Assembly (NCBI RefSeq): GCF_022539665.2
Contig: NW_026712499.1
Coordinates: 1 to 58,259 of the forward strand
Length of the DNA: 58,259 nt
Direction: 5' to 3'
DNA from: Daphnia carinata
Taxonomy: Eukaryota; Arthropoda; Branchiopoda; Diplostraca; Daphniidae
In this document: piece after piece, positions 33,068 to 44,130 of the stretch
Numbering within the stretch: position 1 is the stretch's first letter
Layout: every line of letters begins with the position of its first letter
Made by a program: the position numbers and the translations under genes
The notes under the pieces: generated by a model
Seen by the model: only the letters and a program-made list of their open reading frames with translations
Told to the model about the DNA's origin: nothing
Database searches by the model: none

Positions 33068-34459
33068 AATAACTCAATTATTATGATAGGAAGATAATTA
33101 TATATTCAGGTTGTGTTGGAAATTAACAAATTTTGGTAAGTTGGTAAGACTTTGGGGTTAGTGCACTTCATCAATGTGTATAAAAACGGATTAGGTAAAA
33201 TGGCAGGAATGAATTAATGTAAAACAAAACGTACAATCGCGTCTTACTGTCTTGCACTTAGGTAAGTTTAACAGATTTTGATTGGAATTCCTTCATATTT
33301 TTCTAGCTCGAATACTTGGCTTGTTACCTGATGATAGTTTAATTTTATCTCATCTGTTGCGCAGGAGTTGAGGGGGTATAGAAAAAGGCACCTGCTGATC
33401 TGTAAGATGTTCACCTTCAGTTCTTACCACATTCATATTATATTGATCCTCACTTTGCTAATAGTATTGAACATAATTTTGATTAAATGTTGAACAAGTA
33501 ATGATAAAGTTACTTTATGTCTTGTGATATTGTATTTAAAAATTATATATTTCTAAAATAATACATAGTGCGATGACATTGTTATGTTATAGGTAATTTA
33601 GGTTACGGAATTGTTTAGTATTATTATTATTACCTAGTAACAAGTTAATTCATTTAATTTTTAAGTTATTTTGCTTTGTACCAAATTAACGCCATTTCCA
33701 AAAAAAATTGTTTACATGTTAGAGGACCAGAATAATACGACAAATATTGATAGTTATTCTTCACACAGGTAACATTGATTTGCCAACGCCATCTCTGGAG
33801 TAACATGAGTAGCATTTGCAGGCGTTACTACTGGTATATTTCATAACTGAAGCGTAATGGCGGTTTAGTACTGAATTGCCTGTGCTGGTATACTTTTTGC
33901 TTAAATTTAAAGAACTTACAGTCCATCACATTGCATTTGGTCATCTTATTCTTTTTTTATTTATTTCCAACCAGAACTAATTTAATTGCCTTAAATTCAA
34001 TTCACTAAACGTTGATTTGGGGCTTACATGTAAAAATTTTGCAACAGGGCGATGTTTATAATAGTTCCGCATATTGGGCATCCTCTCTTCTCATGGCCAG
34101 TGAACGGCCAATCATCAACGACCTTTTGTGTACTGAACTACAGGCGTGTGCAAAATTCCATCTGGTGTGGAACGAAGAAAGTGCTCTTGTTGGAGCTGAA
34201 AAAAGTCGTAACAATAATTTCTCACTTTCCTTTTTTTTTTTTCGTTATGTAGGTGAGCATAGATTTTTATCTTTTACCACGTTTTTGAACTGTTGGTATG
34301 CAAGATGAAACGTAATTGAAAACATTTTCTACTGTGTTTCCCATGCTTGTTCCAGGGTCTTCAGATGACGCCTAGAATCAGGGAATTAGTCACGCACATC
34401 TAATCTTACTTAAACCTTTCAGGTTGCGTGGAAGGATATTACGAAAAAGAGTTAACTTC
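33068..34459. other. Spacer between array and right HP1-like copy
   Basis: AT-rich. The first 120 bases are a decayed continuation of the array unit. The rest shows no repeat or gene that I can name. Two overlapping frames of 66 and 98 codons near 34012-34308 lack any recognisable domain. Confidence 0.5.
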
Positions 34460-36157
34460 CGCCGTAGCCTTCCTAATCCAAGTGATTTTTGTCTTGCCTG
34501 AAATAATGAAGGAAAAAAGGTGTCAAATCAGGCTTCATCTCTGCTCAGTGACATGGACGATGAAGGATACATTGTTGGGAAAATTCTCGGTCTGAGGTTA
34601 GTTTGGAAATTTATCTAACTTTACTACGTTAATATCAATTGATCGTCTTGTGATTGTAACTGAATCTGAAATATCATGTTAGGAGAAGGATGGTGAAGTT
34701 GGGTATTTGCTGATAGGGATTGGTGTTTCAAACAACAGAAATACTTGGGAGCCCAAGGAAATGTTTGTTGTAATAATTTGATTGCAGCATTCAAAAGCAA
34801 ATGCCTACCATTGAATGAGAATCTTGAAAACAAGCTAAGCCAAGAGAAAAAAGTTGTGGAGAAAAAAGAACTAAAGCCCAGGTTTGTTTCAAATTCTTAA
34901 CTAGAATCCATGAACATCAAGAGGTGGTCAGTAAATCTATAGTTTTCTCCATGTCATTACAGATGCCCAGTCTTCCTACAGGTTTTGATGGAAATGTAGA
35001 ATCGGAGACAATTTTAGGAGTGAGTGATGTTGGTGACGAAACTAAATAGGTAACAGTTTTGTTTTGTGTTTTGTGAAAACTACCCTAAGTCATTTTCAAG
35101 CGAGATTTATTTGCTTTTAGATAGTTGTATGGATGTGTAAATAGTGGTGGTTGCTGGGCAGAAAGGTATAACCTATCATTTGTCTAGATTTATTGATAGA
35201 GAAGGAGTTTTATTATGATAGCAGAATTGTTTTAGTACAGGTTGACCAGAATTTCATACTCATTGTCAAAGTTTTGTGCATTTTACTTTGCAGAATATTT
35301 GAAATATCAACTAGATTCACATGTGATATATTTTATTTTGTATTGTATTTTGTATTAAACTGTGCATAGTAGGGCTGGCAACACTACAGATGAGGATTAC
35401 TGGACGTCGGGGATCACAGCCGGAGTCGCCAAGCATTGCCAGGTATTACTTTAACAATTTGAAGTGTTATCCAACCAAATTCCACTTCACTTCCTAAGCT
35501 GGAGGACTTCTTGAGTCCCGCTTCACATTATGGATGGGTATTTGTTCTCTAACTGATCCTGGTTTACAGCCACGGTGTCAGTGTATGAGGAAAGAATTCT
35601 TCCTCGACAAGAAATTTTCCTCCTAATTTTTTATGCTATTATCTTTCTGTTGGAAACATGATGTGATTTAATGTCAACAGGTAAAATGATTTAATTCAAA
35701 CTACTTGGTTGATGATTAATGTAGTTTTTTTTTTTAAGGAAAGTGTTATTATTGTTACTGCAAATCTGCAGAAACTGGTGAGCTGTGCGACTGGCTGGTA
35801 ACCGTTCATCTTGAGTATTTGATCTCATACAACTGTCAAATTGTATAAAAACTTTAATTTGTCAACTTCAGAAATTCTTCAATTAATCAGAAAATTGTAA
35901 CTAACATTATGAAATTATCATAGGAAAAGAAATGCAAAATGCCACGGTTTCCTCAGTGCGGAGATGAACAGTGTAGCAAGTCCAGGTCACCTAACCTGTA
36001 TCCCATGAAATCTCTAACAACTAGTTTATGTAGATGATTTGAACCACTTATCCAAAGGGTAACAATTTGAAGTTCATCAAAACAAAAATTCCAGTAATGT
36101 TCTTCTTGTCTTGTTCTAAATAGGCAATAAAATTCGACATGGCTTTTTAAAAGTATG
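34460..36157 (+). pseudogene. HP1-like chromodomain/chromoshadow pseudogene element, right copy
   Basis: Second forward copy of the element at 6706-8200, better preserved at its start: SDMDDEGYIVGKILGLR at about 34546-34597 keeps the chromodomain YxVxKIL pattern. The exon-like piece 34683-34880 gives EKDGEVGYLLIGIGVSN and NTWEPKE, then a frame change. The piece 34963-35049, flanked by cag and gtaac, gives STGFDGNVESETILGV, like a chromoshadow start, ending in a stop. It carries about 250 bases (35370-35630) that the left copy lacks. Its right end, ggctttttaaaa followed by gtatg, lies exactly where the F-box/WD40 gene stops. Confidence 0.6.
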
Positions 36158-37289
36158 GAGGAGTTAACTGGTAAACATTTCGATAAATGTCAATGATGAT
36201 CAAATAAGTTGAATTTAGCATAATTTCTAGGACCTGATTCCTGAAACAGTGACGTGGGATAATACATTTGCAGGTCAATGTCTCAACTTCCCAAAACCTG
36301 ATTGATTTTTCAGAGTCGACCGTCACCAGCCATCCATAGTTGTAAGCATAACGGGCATGAGGATGATATGCTACACGTAGCTCACGCATGACTTGGAAAT
36401 CCGCTGTAGAACGTATTTGAATTTTTAATATTGTTGGATTTCTCATAAAAATCGCAAAGTATTTGGCATCAGATTCAAGGCGCATCACTTGAGCAATGGA
36501 ATGATCTTCTATCCTTTCGACAGCCAATTCGATAGGACTGAGAAATCGGCGGATCGTTATCCGCGTATCGAAATGTATAGGAACTTGGACGTAGCGATCT
36601 GGGAAACAGTCAGCAGTCGGGAGGTATGGCCTATTAACGGAGATCAACAGATTATGTGCTGCGTGAAATAGTACTATCCGATCTTCATTTCCTTCAGTCT
36701 GCTTAAGTTTTATCTTGAATGTGTTGAACTAATTGTTTGCTTATCAGATCCCTCTGACAGATAGTTCCATCTTGATGTGAACTAAAGATGAAATCACCTT
36801 GTAGCTGCAGTTGCCTTATAGGAACTAGAATTGCCTCCGTTAAAAGACAATCGAATTTCAACGTCCATCTGTTCAACAGCATTATGGAAGGCGAATTTCC
36901 ATCGATGGCCAAGGCTATATGTTTAGCATCCATCGTAAGGAAATAGATGCTGAATTTCCCCATTTCAACGGAACATGTCAAGTATTTACCCAGTATCCAA
37001 TTCATTTTGGTATTTTGCTTGGCTTTAAATAATTTCTTATAGAGAAAAGATTTCTTTAGTTGTTCTTTGCCACGCTGATAGAGGGCTTCGTGGAAGTGTG
37101 GATTTTTTTTTCTTTTTTTTCATAACGGCGTTTCCATACATTTTCGTCCCTGACAAAGACATACCACGTCTTTGAGACCAATTCGCAGTTGCGTAAACTT
37201 TCAACATCAAGAAGAGAGAAAATGACTGCTACAACATCGTTCATGTGACGTTTAATAAGCAGATTGATAATATCCAGCTGAGTCTCCAT
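36147..37289 (-). pseudogene. F-box/WD40 protein gene with two frameshifts
   Basis: F-box/WD40 proteins are substrate receptors of SCF ubiquitin ligases. The first segment (37289-37056) starts with Met after an acceptor-like ttgtcag and has an F-box: NDVVAVIFSLLDVESLRN, ELVSKTWYVF, NVWKRRY. Its frame runs off at an A9 run on the minus strand (37103-37111). The next frame continues with FHEALYQRGKEQLKKSFLYKK directly into the second segment (36703-37005), so one base was lost or gained in the run. The second segment has a WD-type HQDGTICQRDL and stops at 36703. A further one-base shift leads into the third (ending at 36147) with TVDSEKSIRFWEVETLTCK, another WD repeat. Total about 380 residues. 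The stop TAA comes from the ggctttttaaaa end of the HP1-like element, so the propeller is probably truncated. Homopolymer errors could explain the shifts. Confidence 0.72.
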
Positions 37290-38689
37290 CTGACAATTTG
37301 GACAAACATGTTATTCGTTTTTGTAGAGATATTGTTATCAAAGTCCATCGAGCACTTACTCTTTCGTCTAGTAATTTTCTCCATCACCAATTGTCACAGT
37401 AAATTTTCAAACTGTTTTTGACCCGTAAGTAAATCATTGACAATCCTCGGCTAGTACTTACAGACGAGCATAGGTGAACATCTGTCAATCGTCTAGTGGC
37501 GCTTACAGCGGCAGAAAACGACACTTTTATCCTCTGTTGTACTATTTGGAGTAAATTACTTTAGTTTTGGCGCGAAACATGTATTTTATTTTTCATTTAA
37601 GTTTTCATCACGGATTTTTAATGCATTGTTCTTATGTTAATTATAGTTCTTTTAATAATTCACCACCTGCTTTCGCTTGAACATTGGTTTGCTCTATTTC
37701 CTTTTGTGTCATATTTGATATTTGACAACGCTGGTATCTATTTATGGATGGGAGATTCTAGCATTAAGATGGCAGGCATTGTGAGAGAATGACTGTTAGT
37801 TCCTGCTCTATTACATGTGAATTTGGTGAAGATTTTATAAGTCGAGAAGATTTCTATTGTCATCGCTGTGTTAGCAATTATATTATATATTCTATGTCAT
37901 TTTCAACAAATATTTTTGTTTTTAGGGAGATGTATCTTTCCACGAGATTTTACTTGTGGCAATGTAATAAATTATTTTGGAAGTTTTGCAACAGAATAGT
38001 ACAAGGTAAATATCAATGTAAATAAATTAATAAGGTAATTGTTATATCAAATAAACCAAGCCAACCTTGTGTAAGTATTTAAACAATTTTATTTGCATAC
38101 AGGATAATTTGATTTGATAGAACATTATACAATGATGATGAACAACAGTGATACATTTTCACACAGTTAATGGTCAGTATGCTACTAGTACATATGATTT
38201 CACTATTTAGTGGATGCTTGTAATTTTCAGTTCTTTTGATGCAGTTCGGAAGGCATTTGGAAAAAACTTTCGGCCATGCACAATGCAGAAACTGTCATTC
38301 TAACTAACAATTGAAATCTATTGGTAGGAATTCAATTAGAGTTAGAATAAGTTTTTGCTGCCAGACTTGAAGGTATTTTTTACACATTTGACATAAAATC
38401 ACAATTACTGCATGAACTTAACAAAATAGCAACGTTCTACTTACCTAACAGTGGAAGCGTCCGACGAGGGTGCTGAAGTAGTGGTACATGTGCAGAGGAA
38501 GGATCTCGTTCGAATGTGACATTTCAGCTTCGTGTGCAGCCTTAAATACTCGCAGACACGTGGCACATTATTGCGTAACCCGGAAGTAGAGTGTAAGGAA
38601 GAGAAGCATTATTCTGAAGGTCGACAGGATGAATAACCTCGGGCAATTCACAAAAAGAAGAGAAGGAATTGTTGTAAGGCGATACAATA
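37290..38689. other. Upstream region of the F-box gene, no other gene recognised
   Basis: This should hold the promoter of the minus-strand F-box/WD40 gene. The rest is AT-rich. A minus-strand stretch near 38440-38530 ends in a good donor (ttaggtaag) but I could not extend it into a gene model. Confidence 0.45.
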
Positions 38690-38762
38690 TGTGAATCGTA
38701 GCTCTGTGGTAGAGTATTGGCCTGTGGATACAAAGGTCTGGGGTTCAAATCCTAGACACATC
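38690..38762 (+). repeat. tRNA-like sequence 1
   Basis: The A-box-like tagctctgtggtagagt and the B-box ggttcaaatcc are correctly spaced, and the ends atgtg/cacat can pair. The anticodon stem pairs poorly, so a functional tRNA is unlikely. Confidence 0.55.
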
Positions 38763-38917
38763 CTAGCATATTAATACGGAAAATGTTTCTACATCTTTCA
38801 ATTAACTGAATGTATTTCGAACAGAGTAATTTAACTTTTACTTGTTGCAACAAAAATTATTCTACATATATATATGTTGACCTTAATCCATTCAGAAAAA
38901 CAGACAAGTTGTCTATG

Positions 38918-38989
38918 TGACTCATGGCTCAATGGTTGAGCGTCGGCTTGGTACACTAAAGGATAAGGGTTCAAACCTCCGAAAAGTCT
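38918..38989 (+). repeat. tRNA-like sequence 2 (Thr-like loop)
   Basis: A-box tggctcaatggttgag and B-box gggttcaaacc. The anticodon arm starts tcggcttggtac, which would put GGT (Thr) in the loop, but the 3' side of the stem has decayed. Probably a pseudogene or SINE head. Confidence 0.55.
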
Positions 38990-39182
38990 AATGAAGTAAA
39001 CTGATAGACGTGCTGATATATATCTCAGCATACACATACAGGAAATATTGCAGTTAGTCTTTCAATTCACTAAATGTATTTCGGAACATTAGTGAGTTGA
39101 CATTTACTTATTGCAACTAAAATTATTCGACATATAAAAATGTTGACGTTAATCCATTAAGAAAAACAAACACATTGTATGT

Positions 39183-39252
39183 GTGACTCATGGCTCATTG
39201 GTTGAGCATAGGCCTGGTACGCCGAAGGTTCAGGGTTCAAACCCCAGAAGAG
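39183..39252 (+). repeat. tRNA-like sequence 3 (Thr-like loop)
   Basis: The ends gactc/gagtc pair. A-box tggctcattggttgagc, loop ctggtac before gccga, B-box gggttcaaacccc. The anticodon stem has a mismatch. The closest relative is the sequence at 38918. Confidence 0.58.
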
Positions 39253-39510
39253 TCTGTCCCCAGAAGAAGTTTTCGTTGTGAACAACATATTATTCAAAGT
39301 AAGGAATATGTAATGAAAATAAGGAGGAATATAGAATACACATATAATCAAATATATTTATCACAATGTGAATGGTTTCCATATGTTGGAACATGTGCTT
39401 CATTATTATCATCTGTCTAGACAGAGGATAATGGCTACGGTTAGAATCCGTTGTATATTATACAAGTTTCTAAATATTAAATAAAGAGTAACTTATCATA
39501 TTTATTGGAA

Positions 39511-39735
39511 TTTTTTTTTTTTTTTTTTGAGAATAACTTTTTGTAAAATATCCGTTCACGTGCTTCGCACGAAGTTACCCAACTAGAGCGGCCACGTGGA
39601 ATCGTGACACCTGGGAAGGTAGGAAGACTGTGGAATCGGGAACCTGACCTGGGAATCGAACCACGAACCTTTGAGTTGGGAAGCGAACGCTTTGCGTTTC
39701 TGGCATCTGCCCCCCTATATCCCCCCATTGGGATA
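39511..39735 (-). mobile_element. tRNA-derived SINE with poly(A) tail
   Basis: On the minus strand the element starts near 39735 with a tRNA-like head containing the B-box ggttcgattcc, continues with a tRNA-unrelated body of about 130 bases, and ends in an A18 tract (T18 at 39511-39528 on the plus strand). SINEs of this type are transcribed by RNA polymerase III and moved by LINE machinery. A possible short target duplication is attgg on both sides (39503-39508 and 39728-39732); it is weak. The 83-codon minus frame here is a shadow of the SINE. Confidence 0.72.
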
Positions 39736-39804
39736 AGGTTTTTTATTGACTTGCGCGCACTGTTACGTAATGTGAGTGTTAAAGACTTAAACTTTCCTGA
39801 AGTG

Positions 39805-39870
39805 TCACAAGTATCTCAATGGTAGAGCATCCACATATTGATGTGGGATTTGAACCCACGCAATTCTGCT
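39805..39870 (+). repeat. tRNA-like sequence 4
   Basis: A-box-like tatctcaatggtagagc, and a perfect T-arm gtggg/cccac around atttgaa. The anticodon arm is shortened, so it cannot fold as a normal tRNA. Confidence 0.5.
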
Positions 39871-40071
39871 ATGTTCGATGTGCAGAAAGGAAAATTTTTA
39901 ATAGCTTATGCATTTTAATTGCTGCATATATATTGCATTTAATATCATTCCAAACATCATGATGGTTTCCTCATTTAGGATTGATGCATAGCAATTGCAA
40001 TTCTAGAAACCTTCGATGATACTACATTGTATATTTTGTCCTATTGTGTCATTTGTTTTACGTTTGAACTC

Positions 40072-40138
40072 TTGTGGGGATCGTTCCCTAATCATTCGAC
40101 TTACGAAGCCGATGCTCTACCATTGAGCCATGAGTTAC
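40072..40138 (-). repeat. tRNA-like sequence 5 (Thr CGT-like)
   Basis: On the minus strand: actcatggctcaatggtagagc (A-box region), anticodon arm tcggc/gtcga around ttcgtaa (CGT, Thr), and a weak B-box gggaacgatcccc. Orientation is opposite to copies 1-4. Confidence 0.55.
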
Positions 40139-40256
40139 ATTCTGTCAACAACAATTTTTGCAAGTGATTTTTAGATAACCTATTACACATTTTCAATAAA
40201 TATAATACAATAAACATAAATGTGTGTATTGCATGCTTACTCATTATTTTAGAAAT

Positions 40257-40325
40257 GCGTCTGATTTGAAACCTAGGCTTCTGATACCGTAGCCGGATTC
40301 TCTACACACTAGCTATAACACTTGT
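40257..40325 (-). repeat. tRNA-like sequence 6
   Basis: On the minus strand: tagctagtgtgtagag, a ccggctacgg core and ggtttcaaatc. It is paired with the next entry: both share the tccggctacggt centre and lie about 190 bases apart. Confidence 0.5.
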
Positions 40326-40449
40326 GGATTGTATGGTAAGACCAACCAATGGTATAGCGAAACGTCATCTTTCACACATTTTCAAACGTTTTAGTGACAG
40401 TAAAAATATGTGATATTTTATATTCCATTTCAATCATATTATGATAATT

Positions 40450-40522
40450 TTACCGCTCACTGGGTTTGAACCTCTGTCTTCTCACACCGTAGCCGGACCC
40501 TCTACAGATATGCTATGATACA
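40450..40522 (-). repeat. tRNA-like sequence 7
   Basis: On the minus strand: tagcatatctgtagag, tccggctacggtgtgag and the B-box aggttcaaaccc. The B-box is better than in copy 6. The flanks (tagtatagc on the right) are also shared with copy 6, which shows duplication of a longer unit. Confidence 0.52.
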
Positions 40523-40625
40523 TGTACAATCACTGGACAGACTGACAAATAGTATAGCAAGATTAAAATATTAACTCGCAATATATTCATGCGTTGACTC
40601 AAGGTATAAGACATTGAAATCGTAA

Positions 40626-40695
40626 GTGACTTTAGCTCAGTGGTTGAACATCGTCAAGATACGCCGAAGATTAAGGTTCGATTCCCCAAAGTTAC
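40626..40695 (+). repeat. tRNA-like sequence 8
   Basis: The seven-base ends gtgactt and aagttac pair with one G-U. A-box tagctcagtggttgaac; canonical B-box ggttcgattcc. The D-stem and T-stem contain mismatches and the anticodon stem is weak. It is the best candidate of the eight for a recently functional tRNA, but I would not call it functional. Confidence 0.5.
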
Positions 40696-40698
40696 TAA

Positions 40699-43250
40699 AA
40701 ATTTCAATTGTGTAAAAGTGTATATGTGTGATGTGTGTATTGTAAATTGTATGTGTGTTTGAGTTATAATAAAATGTGTCAATGTCAAATGGATATGTCA
40801 TTCTTTCCAGGTATTGAAAATACAGAAAACTAAACAATCAAATATGAATCGGTTCTTCTAATCTATACGGTGTTAATTCACAATATAATAGTCAATAAAT
40901 AATACATACTCGCTCTTCAAACGCAAGAATTGAATTATAACACATAAAATATATGATGAATTTAAGAAGCAATAAAACCATAAAGTAAAACTACAAAGAA
41001 AAATACAAAGTTTTTGACCATTCATGAAATCTTTTCTTAGAGTCCACAAACGAATGGTTGTGGTCAGCCCGATACTTACAACAGAGTATATATTGTAAAG
41101 AGTATCTTGCTCAAGACAAAGTCATTTTTTGCAAGATAAGCTTAATTTATATATTGTTATTAAAACAAGACATTGTTACAGTTATGCAATGAAAAATCCT
41201 ATTACAAGCTTTGCCACAAACTCATGTTACTTTTACGACCAAGACCATATAGATTAGATTAAACCACTTTTTTTAAATTCTGTTTTTTACTATTTTACTG
41301 TTAAAAAGTGAAATAACTACAGGTTTAAGTCAATTATATTGCCCACCTGCTAATGTGCTGTACCTAAATTTATGGCTAATGTAAGCGCATTTATACCATC
41401 TGTAAATATCATTTTTTACATTTTACTAATCACAAGTAAAATGTCTTAACCATTACCATATTTATCGATCTGCTTTTACCATAGTACAAATTGACTCGCC
41501 CAATTCATTCCATATTTTATTTCACCTTGAATTAGTATCCTTCTCGGATATTGGTTTTAGATCCTTTTTTCTTCACTTTCCATTTTTTCAAATACTTGGC
41601 AGAATATATCACTCCTACACATTCCAATGCTCAGTTTATTCGATAGTATTGTTATTCTGGTTAATCTGTAAAAAAAAAAAGTATCATATCAATACATCCC
41701 ATACCCAAATATTTTTAGAAATAAATATCAGCCATAACTTATGCCATTACACGAAACTGAATTCCAGATTCGATGCAATCTCATTTGCATTGTCCAACCA
41801 GGTTTAAAATTAGTGCTTCTCATTTGTGTTTTCAAATATCATAGCAATCCTTAAACTACATTCAGAATCGCTACATAGTCACTTAAAACAAATAGAAATA
41901 ATATAACGTGACAATTTACCAACGCAAATGTAATATAAAGCGTACGATCCAATACTTCCCAATCCTCAGCCCCTTTCACCACAAATGTCAAGTTACTATC
42001 CTATGGATAAAACCTGAATGTTATAAACCCGAATAAATTTCTTTAAATAACACTATATCCTCTTTAACCTAGAAATCAATACCTGCTTAAGTTGGCAATG
42101 ATGCTCCATAATCGAGGAACCATCCAACCTATTTATATGTACAAATAAAGGGTTTAAAATAATCAATAATTATCTAACAGAGTAGATACTTATCCAAACC
42201 AAATTGGAATAAATTTCTTGTTTCCTCGACTAAATAGTCAAGGTAGACAACCATTCATTGAACGCCACAAGGCTATAGCGTTTGGCCATGATATACAACA
42301 CTTAGTTTCGAAACTAATCTGTACGATTGGTTCCAAGATGCACCTTGCTGAAATGGTATCTACCTATAAGCTAAGCATAGAATCAAGTACGATACAAACA
42401 AGTTACAGAAATTCAACTCACAGGTCTCGTTTGTTTTTCAAAATCAAGGAGAATTCTATGACTTCGTTTAAACTCTCTTCTATGGTCAAGGCTTTACAGT
42501 TTATACTTCCATATCTTTGCGTTCGCTAAACGTCCTCAAGATTCTACAATTATCAAATCTGATTAAATGCCAAATATAACTTCTCCAATATGAAATTAAC
42601 AAATATTCACCGGTTTTTCTGGTTTGCTTACAAACTGTCTGCGCATACACTGAGCTTCATATGCACTTTTGCAGACATATGATACAGCGTTGCAAAACAT
42701 CGAATTGGTTAAAGAAGGGCTTGTCAGATTCACAGCCCCGCTTCGATCGGGTTTTGTTGAGCGGGTTGTTTATACCTGTTTTTTTTTTTGCGGCAGGTTA
42801 AACGGGTTATTACCCCATTATAATTCTATCGGGTTGTCAATCGTTGTACACAACCCGATCACAAGCAACTAATTGTTTTAGTTTTCCTATTTTCCAAGTC
42901 CCTATTCAATATTCATAATACACCAGTGCTAATACAAGAAAAGTAAATCAAAATGAATTAGTGTTTTTCAAGCCTCCATCACACAACTACTTGGCGTGTA
43001 ACCTATGAAACTAACTAAACCACTAATCCCAAACCGGTGCATTAGGTCTAAGACAAGCCGTAAACGAACCGTGGGGTGCAGGTGCAGTGAAAGGGAAAAT
43101 AATGGGAGGGAAAATGGAACGAAAGAAAATGGAACGAAGCAAACACATTTATCAATCACACAAATCACAATACGACATAAAGTGAAAGCCAATTTGGCAA
43201 TACTCAACCGTACCATCTTTATTTCCGTCTTCTTAATGGACATGAATCTT
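40699..43250. other. AT-rich stretch, no gene recognised
   Basis: Stops are frequent in all frames. A 103-codon plus frame at 42218-42529 shows no domain, signal peptide or codon pattern that I trust. Near 42744 and 42851 there is a small inverted repeat (gatcgggtt ... aacccgatc). Confidence 0.5.
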
Positions 43251-44130
43251 AGGGCTGAGCGGCGACCCTCATTCCTACAGCGTCCTCTTCGGTGGTAATA
43301 TGAACCATCCTAAATACATAAAAAAAACATGATTAGACACTTACACGTGTAAACATATACCTGCAACATCCACGCCGCCGATCTCGTTGCTCCAGCGACT
43401 ATCCCCGATGTCCAGTATCCCCTTCGATGGTGGTAGGACCCTCCTAAATACATAAAACCACAATAAGATCATAGTGTAAGTTAAAACTTACTAATAAATA
43501 CTTGACAATGTTGGGCGGCGATTATTGTAACTCCGACGGCGTCCAACATCCTTTTCAATGGTACCGCCCTCCTAAAAACATGAAAACAAAATCAAATCAT
43601 ATTGTAAGACTTGAAACTTTTCATTAAATACTGTACTATTTTGGGCGGCAATTATGGTCCCTCCGAACCTCGTTGTCCACTGGTCCTCTCCTTCTATGAT
43701 GAAACCCATCTAAATACATAAGAAAAACATGGTTAGACAATTAAACGTGTAAAACATATACCTGGAATATCCATGGCGACGATGACAGCACCAATCCTCG
43801 ATGTCCCCCATCCTCTTCAATGGTGCTGCAGCCCTCCTAAATGCAAAAAAACAAAATAAAACCTAACTTCAAAACTTAAAACTTTTAATGAAATGCTTAA
43901 CAATTTTCGGCGACGATCCAGATGGCTTCGACGGCAAACTTCGTTACCCTACGTCCCCCTTCGGTGATGAACACTCCTAGATACACAAGATTTTAAAAAA
44001 TTATATATTTAAGATACTAAATTTTTCATTATATATCTCAGAATCTTGGGCGATATTCCAGTGGCGGCGGGTCGTAGTTGTTGCCCTATGTCCTCTTCGG
44101 CCCCAGAGAATGCACTCCTGAATGTAAGAG
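43251..44130 (-). repeat. Degenerate tandem repeat, about 125-140 bp, with exon-like units
   Basis: Seven units, each a GC-richer block of 70-85 bases in AT-rich spacer. Read on the minus strand, most blocks begin after an acceptor-like tatgtatttag with gagggt or gaggg, contain a gaag.ggga core, and two (near 43363 and 43763) end at a donor-like cag followed by gtatatg. Blocks lie near 43255, 43370, 43510, 43640, 43765, 43910 and 44050. Open frames exist in some blocks and are closed in others, so this is probably a repeat derived from a multiplied exon. Confidence 0.6.

Larger units (their letters stand above)
38777..39290 (+). repeat. Direct repeat of about 258 bp, two copies, each with a tRNA-like head
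   Basis: Two adjacent copies (about 38777-39035 and 39036-39290) share tctttcaatt.actgaatgtatttcg, a central ttgcaac.aaaattatt and gactcatggctca. Each copy ends in a tRNA-like sequence, so the tRNA-like part was duplicated together with its flank. Confidence 0.7.

Noticed and set aside
36489-36671. Plus-strand 60-codon frame
   Set aside because: Shadow opposite the WD40 coding segment.
39477-39728. Minus-strand 83-codon frame
   Set aside because: It lies entirely in the SINE and ends in its poly(A) tail.
42218-42529. 103-codon plus frame as a gene
   Set aside because: No homology recognised, no supporting splice or poly(A) context, and low-complexity serine/threonine content in AT-rich DNA.
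42744-42859. Inverted repeat gatcgggtt/aacccgatc as a transposon end
   Set aside because: Only about nine bases, no target duplication and no coding content between.
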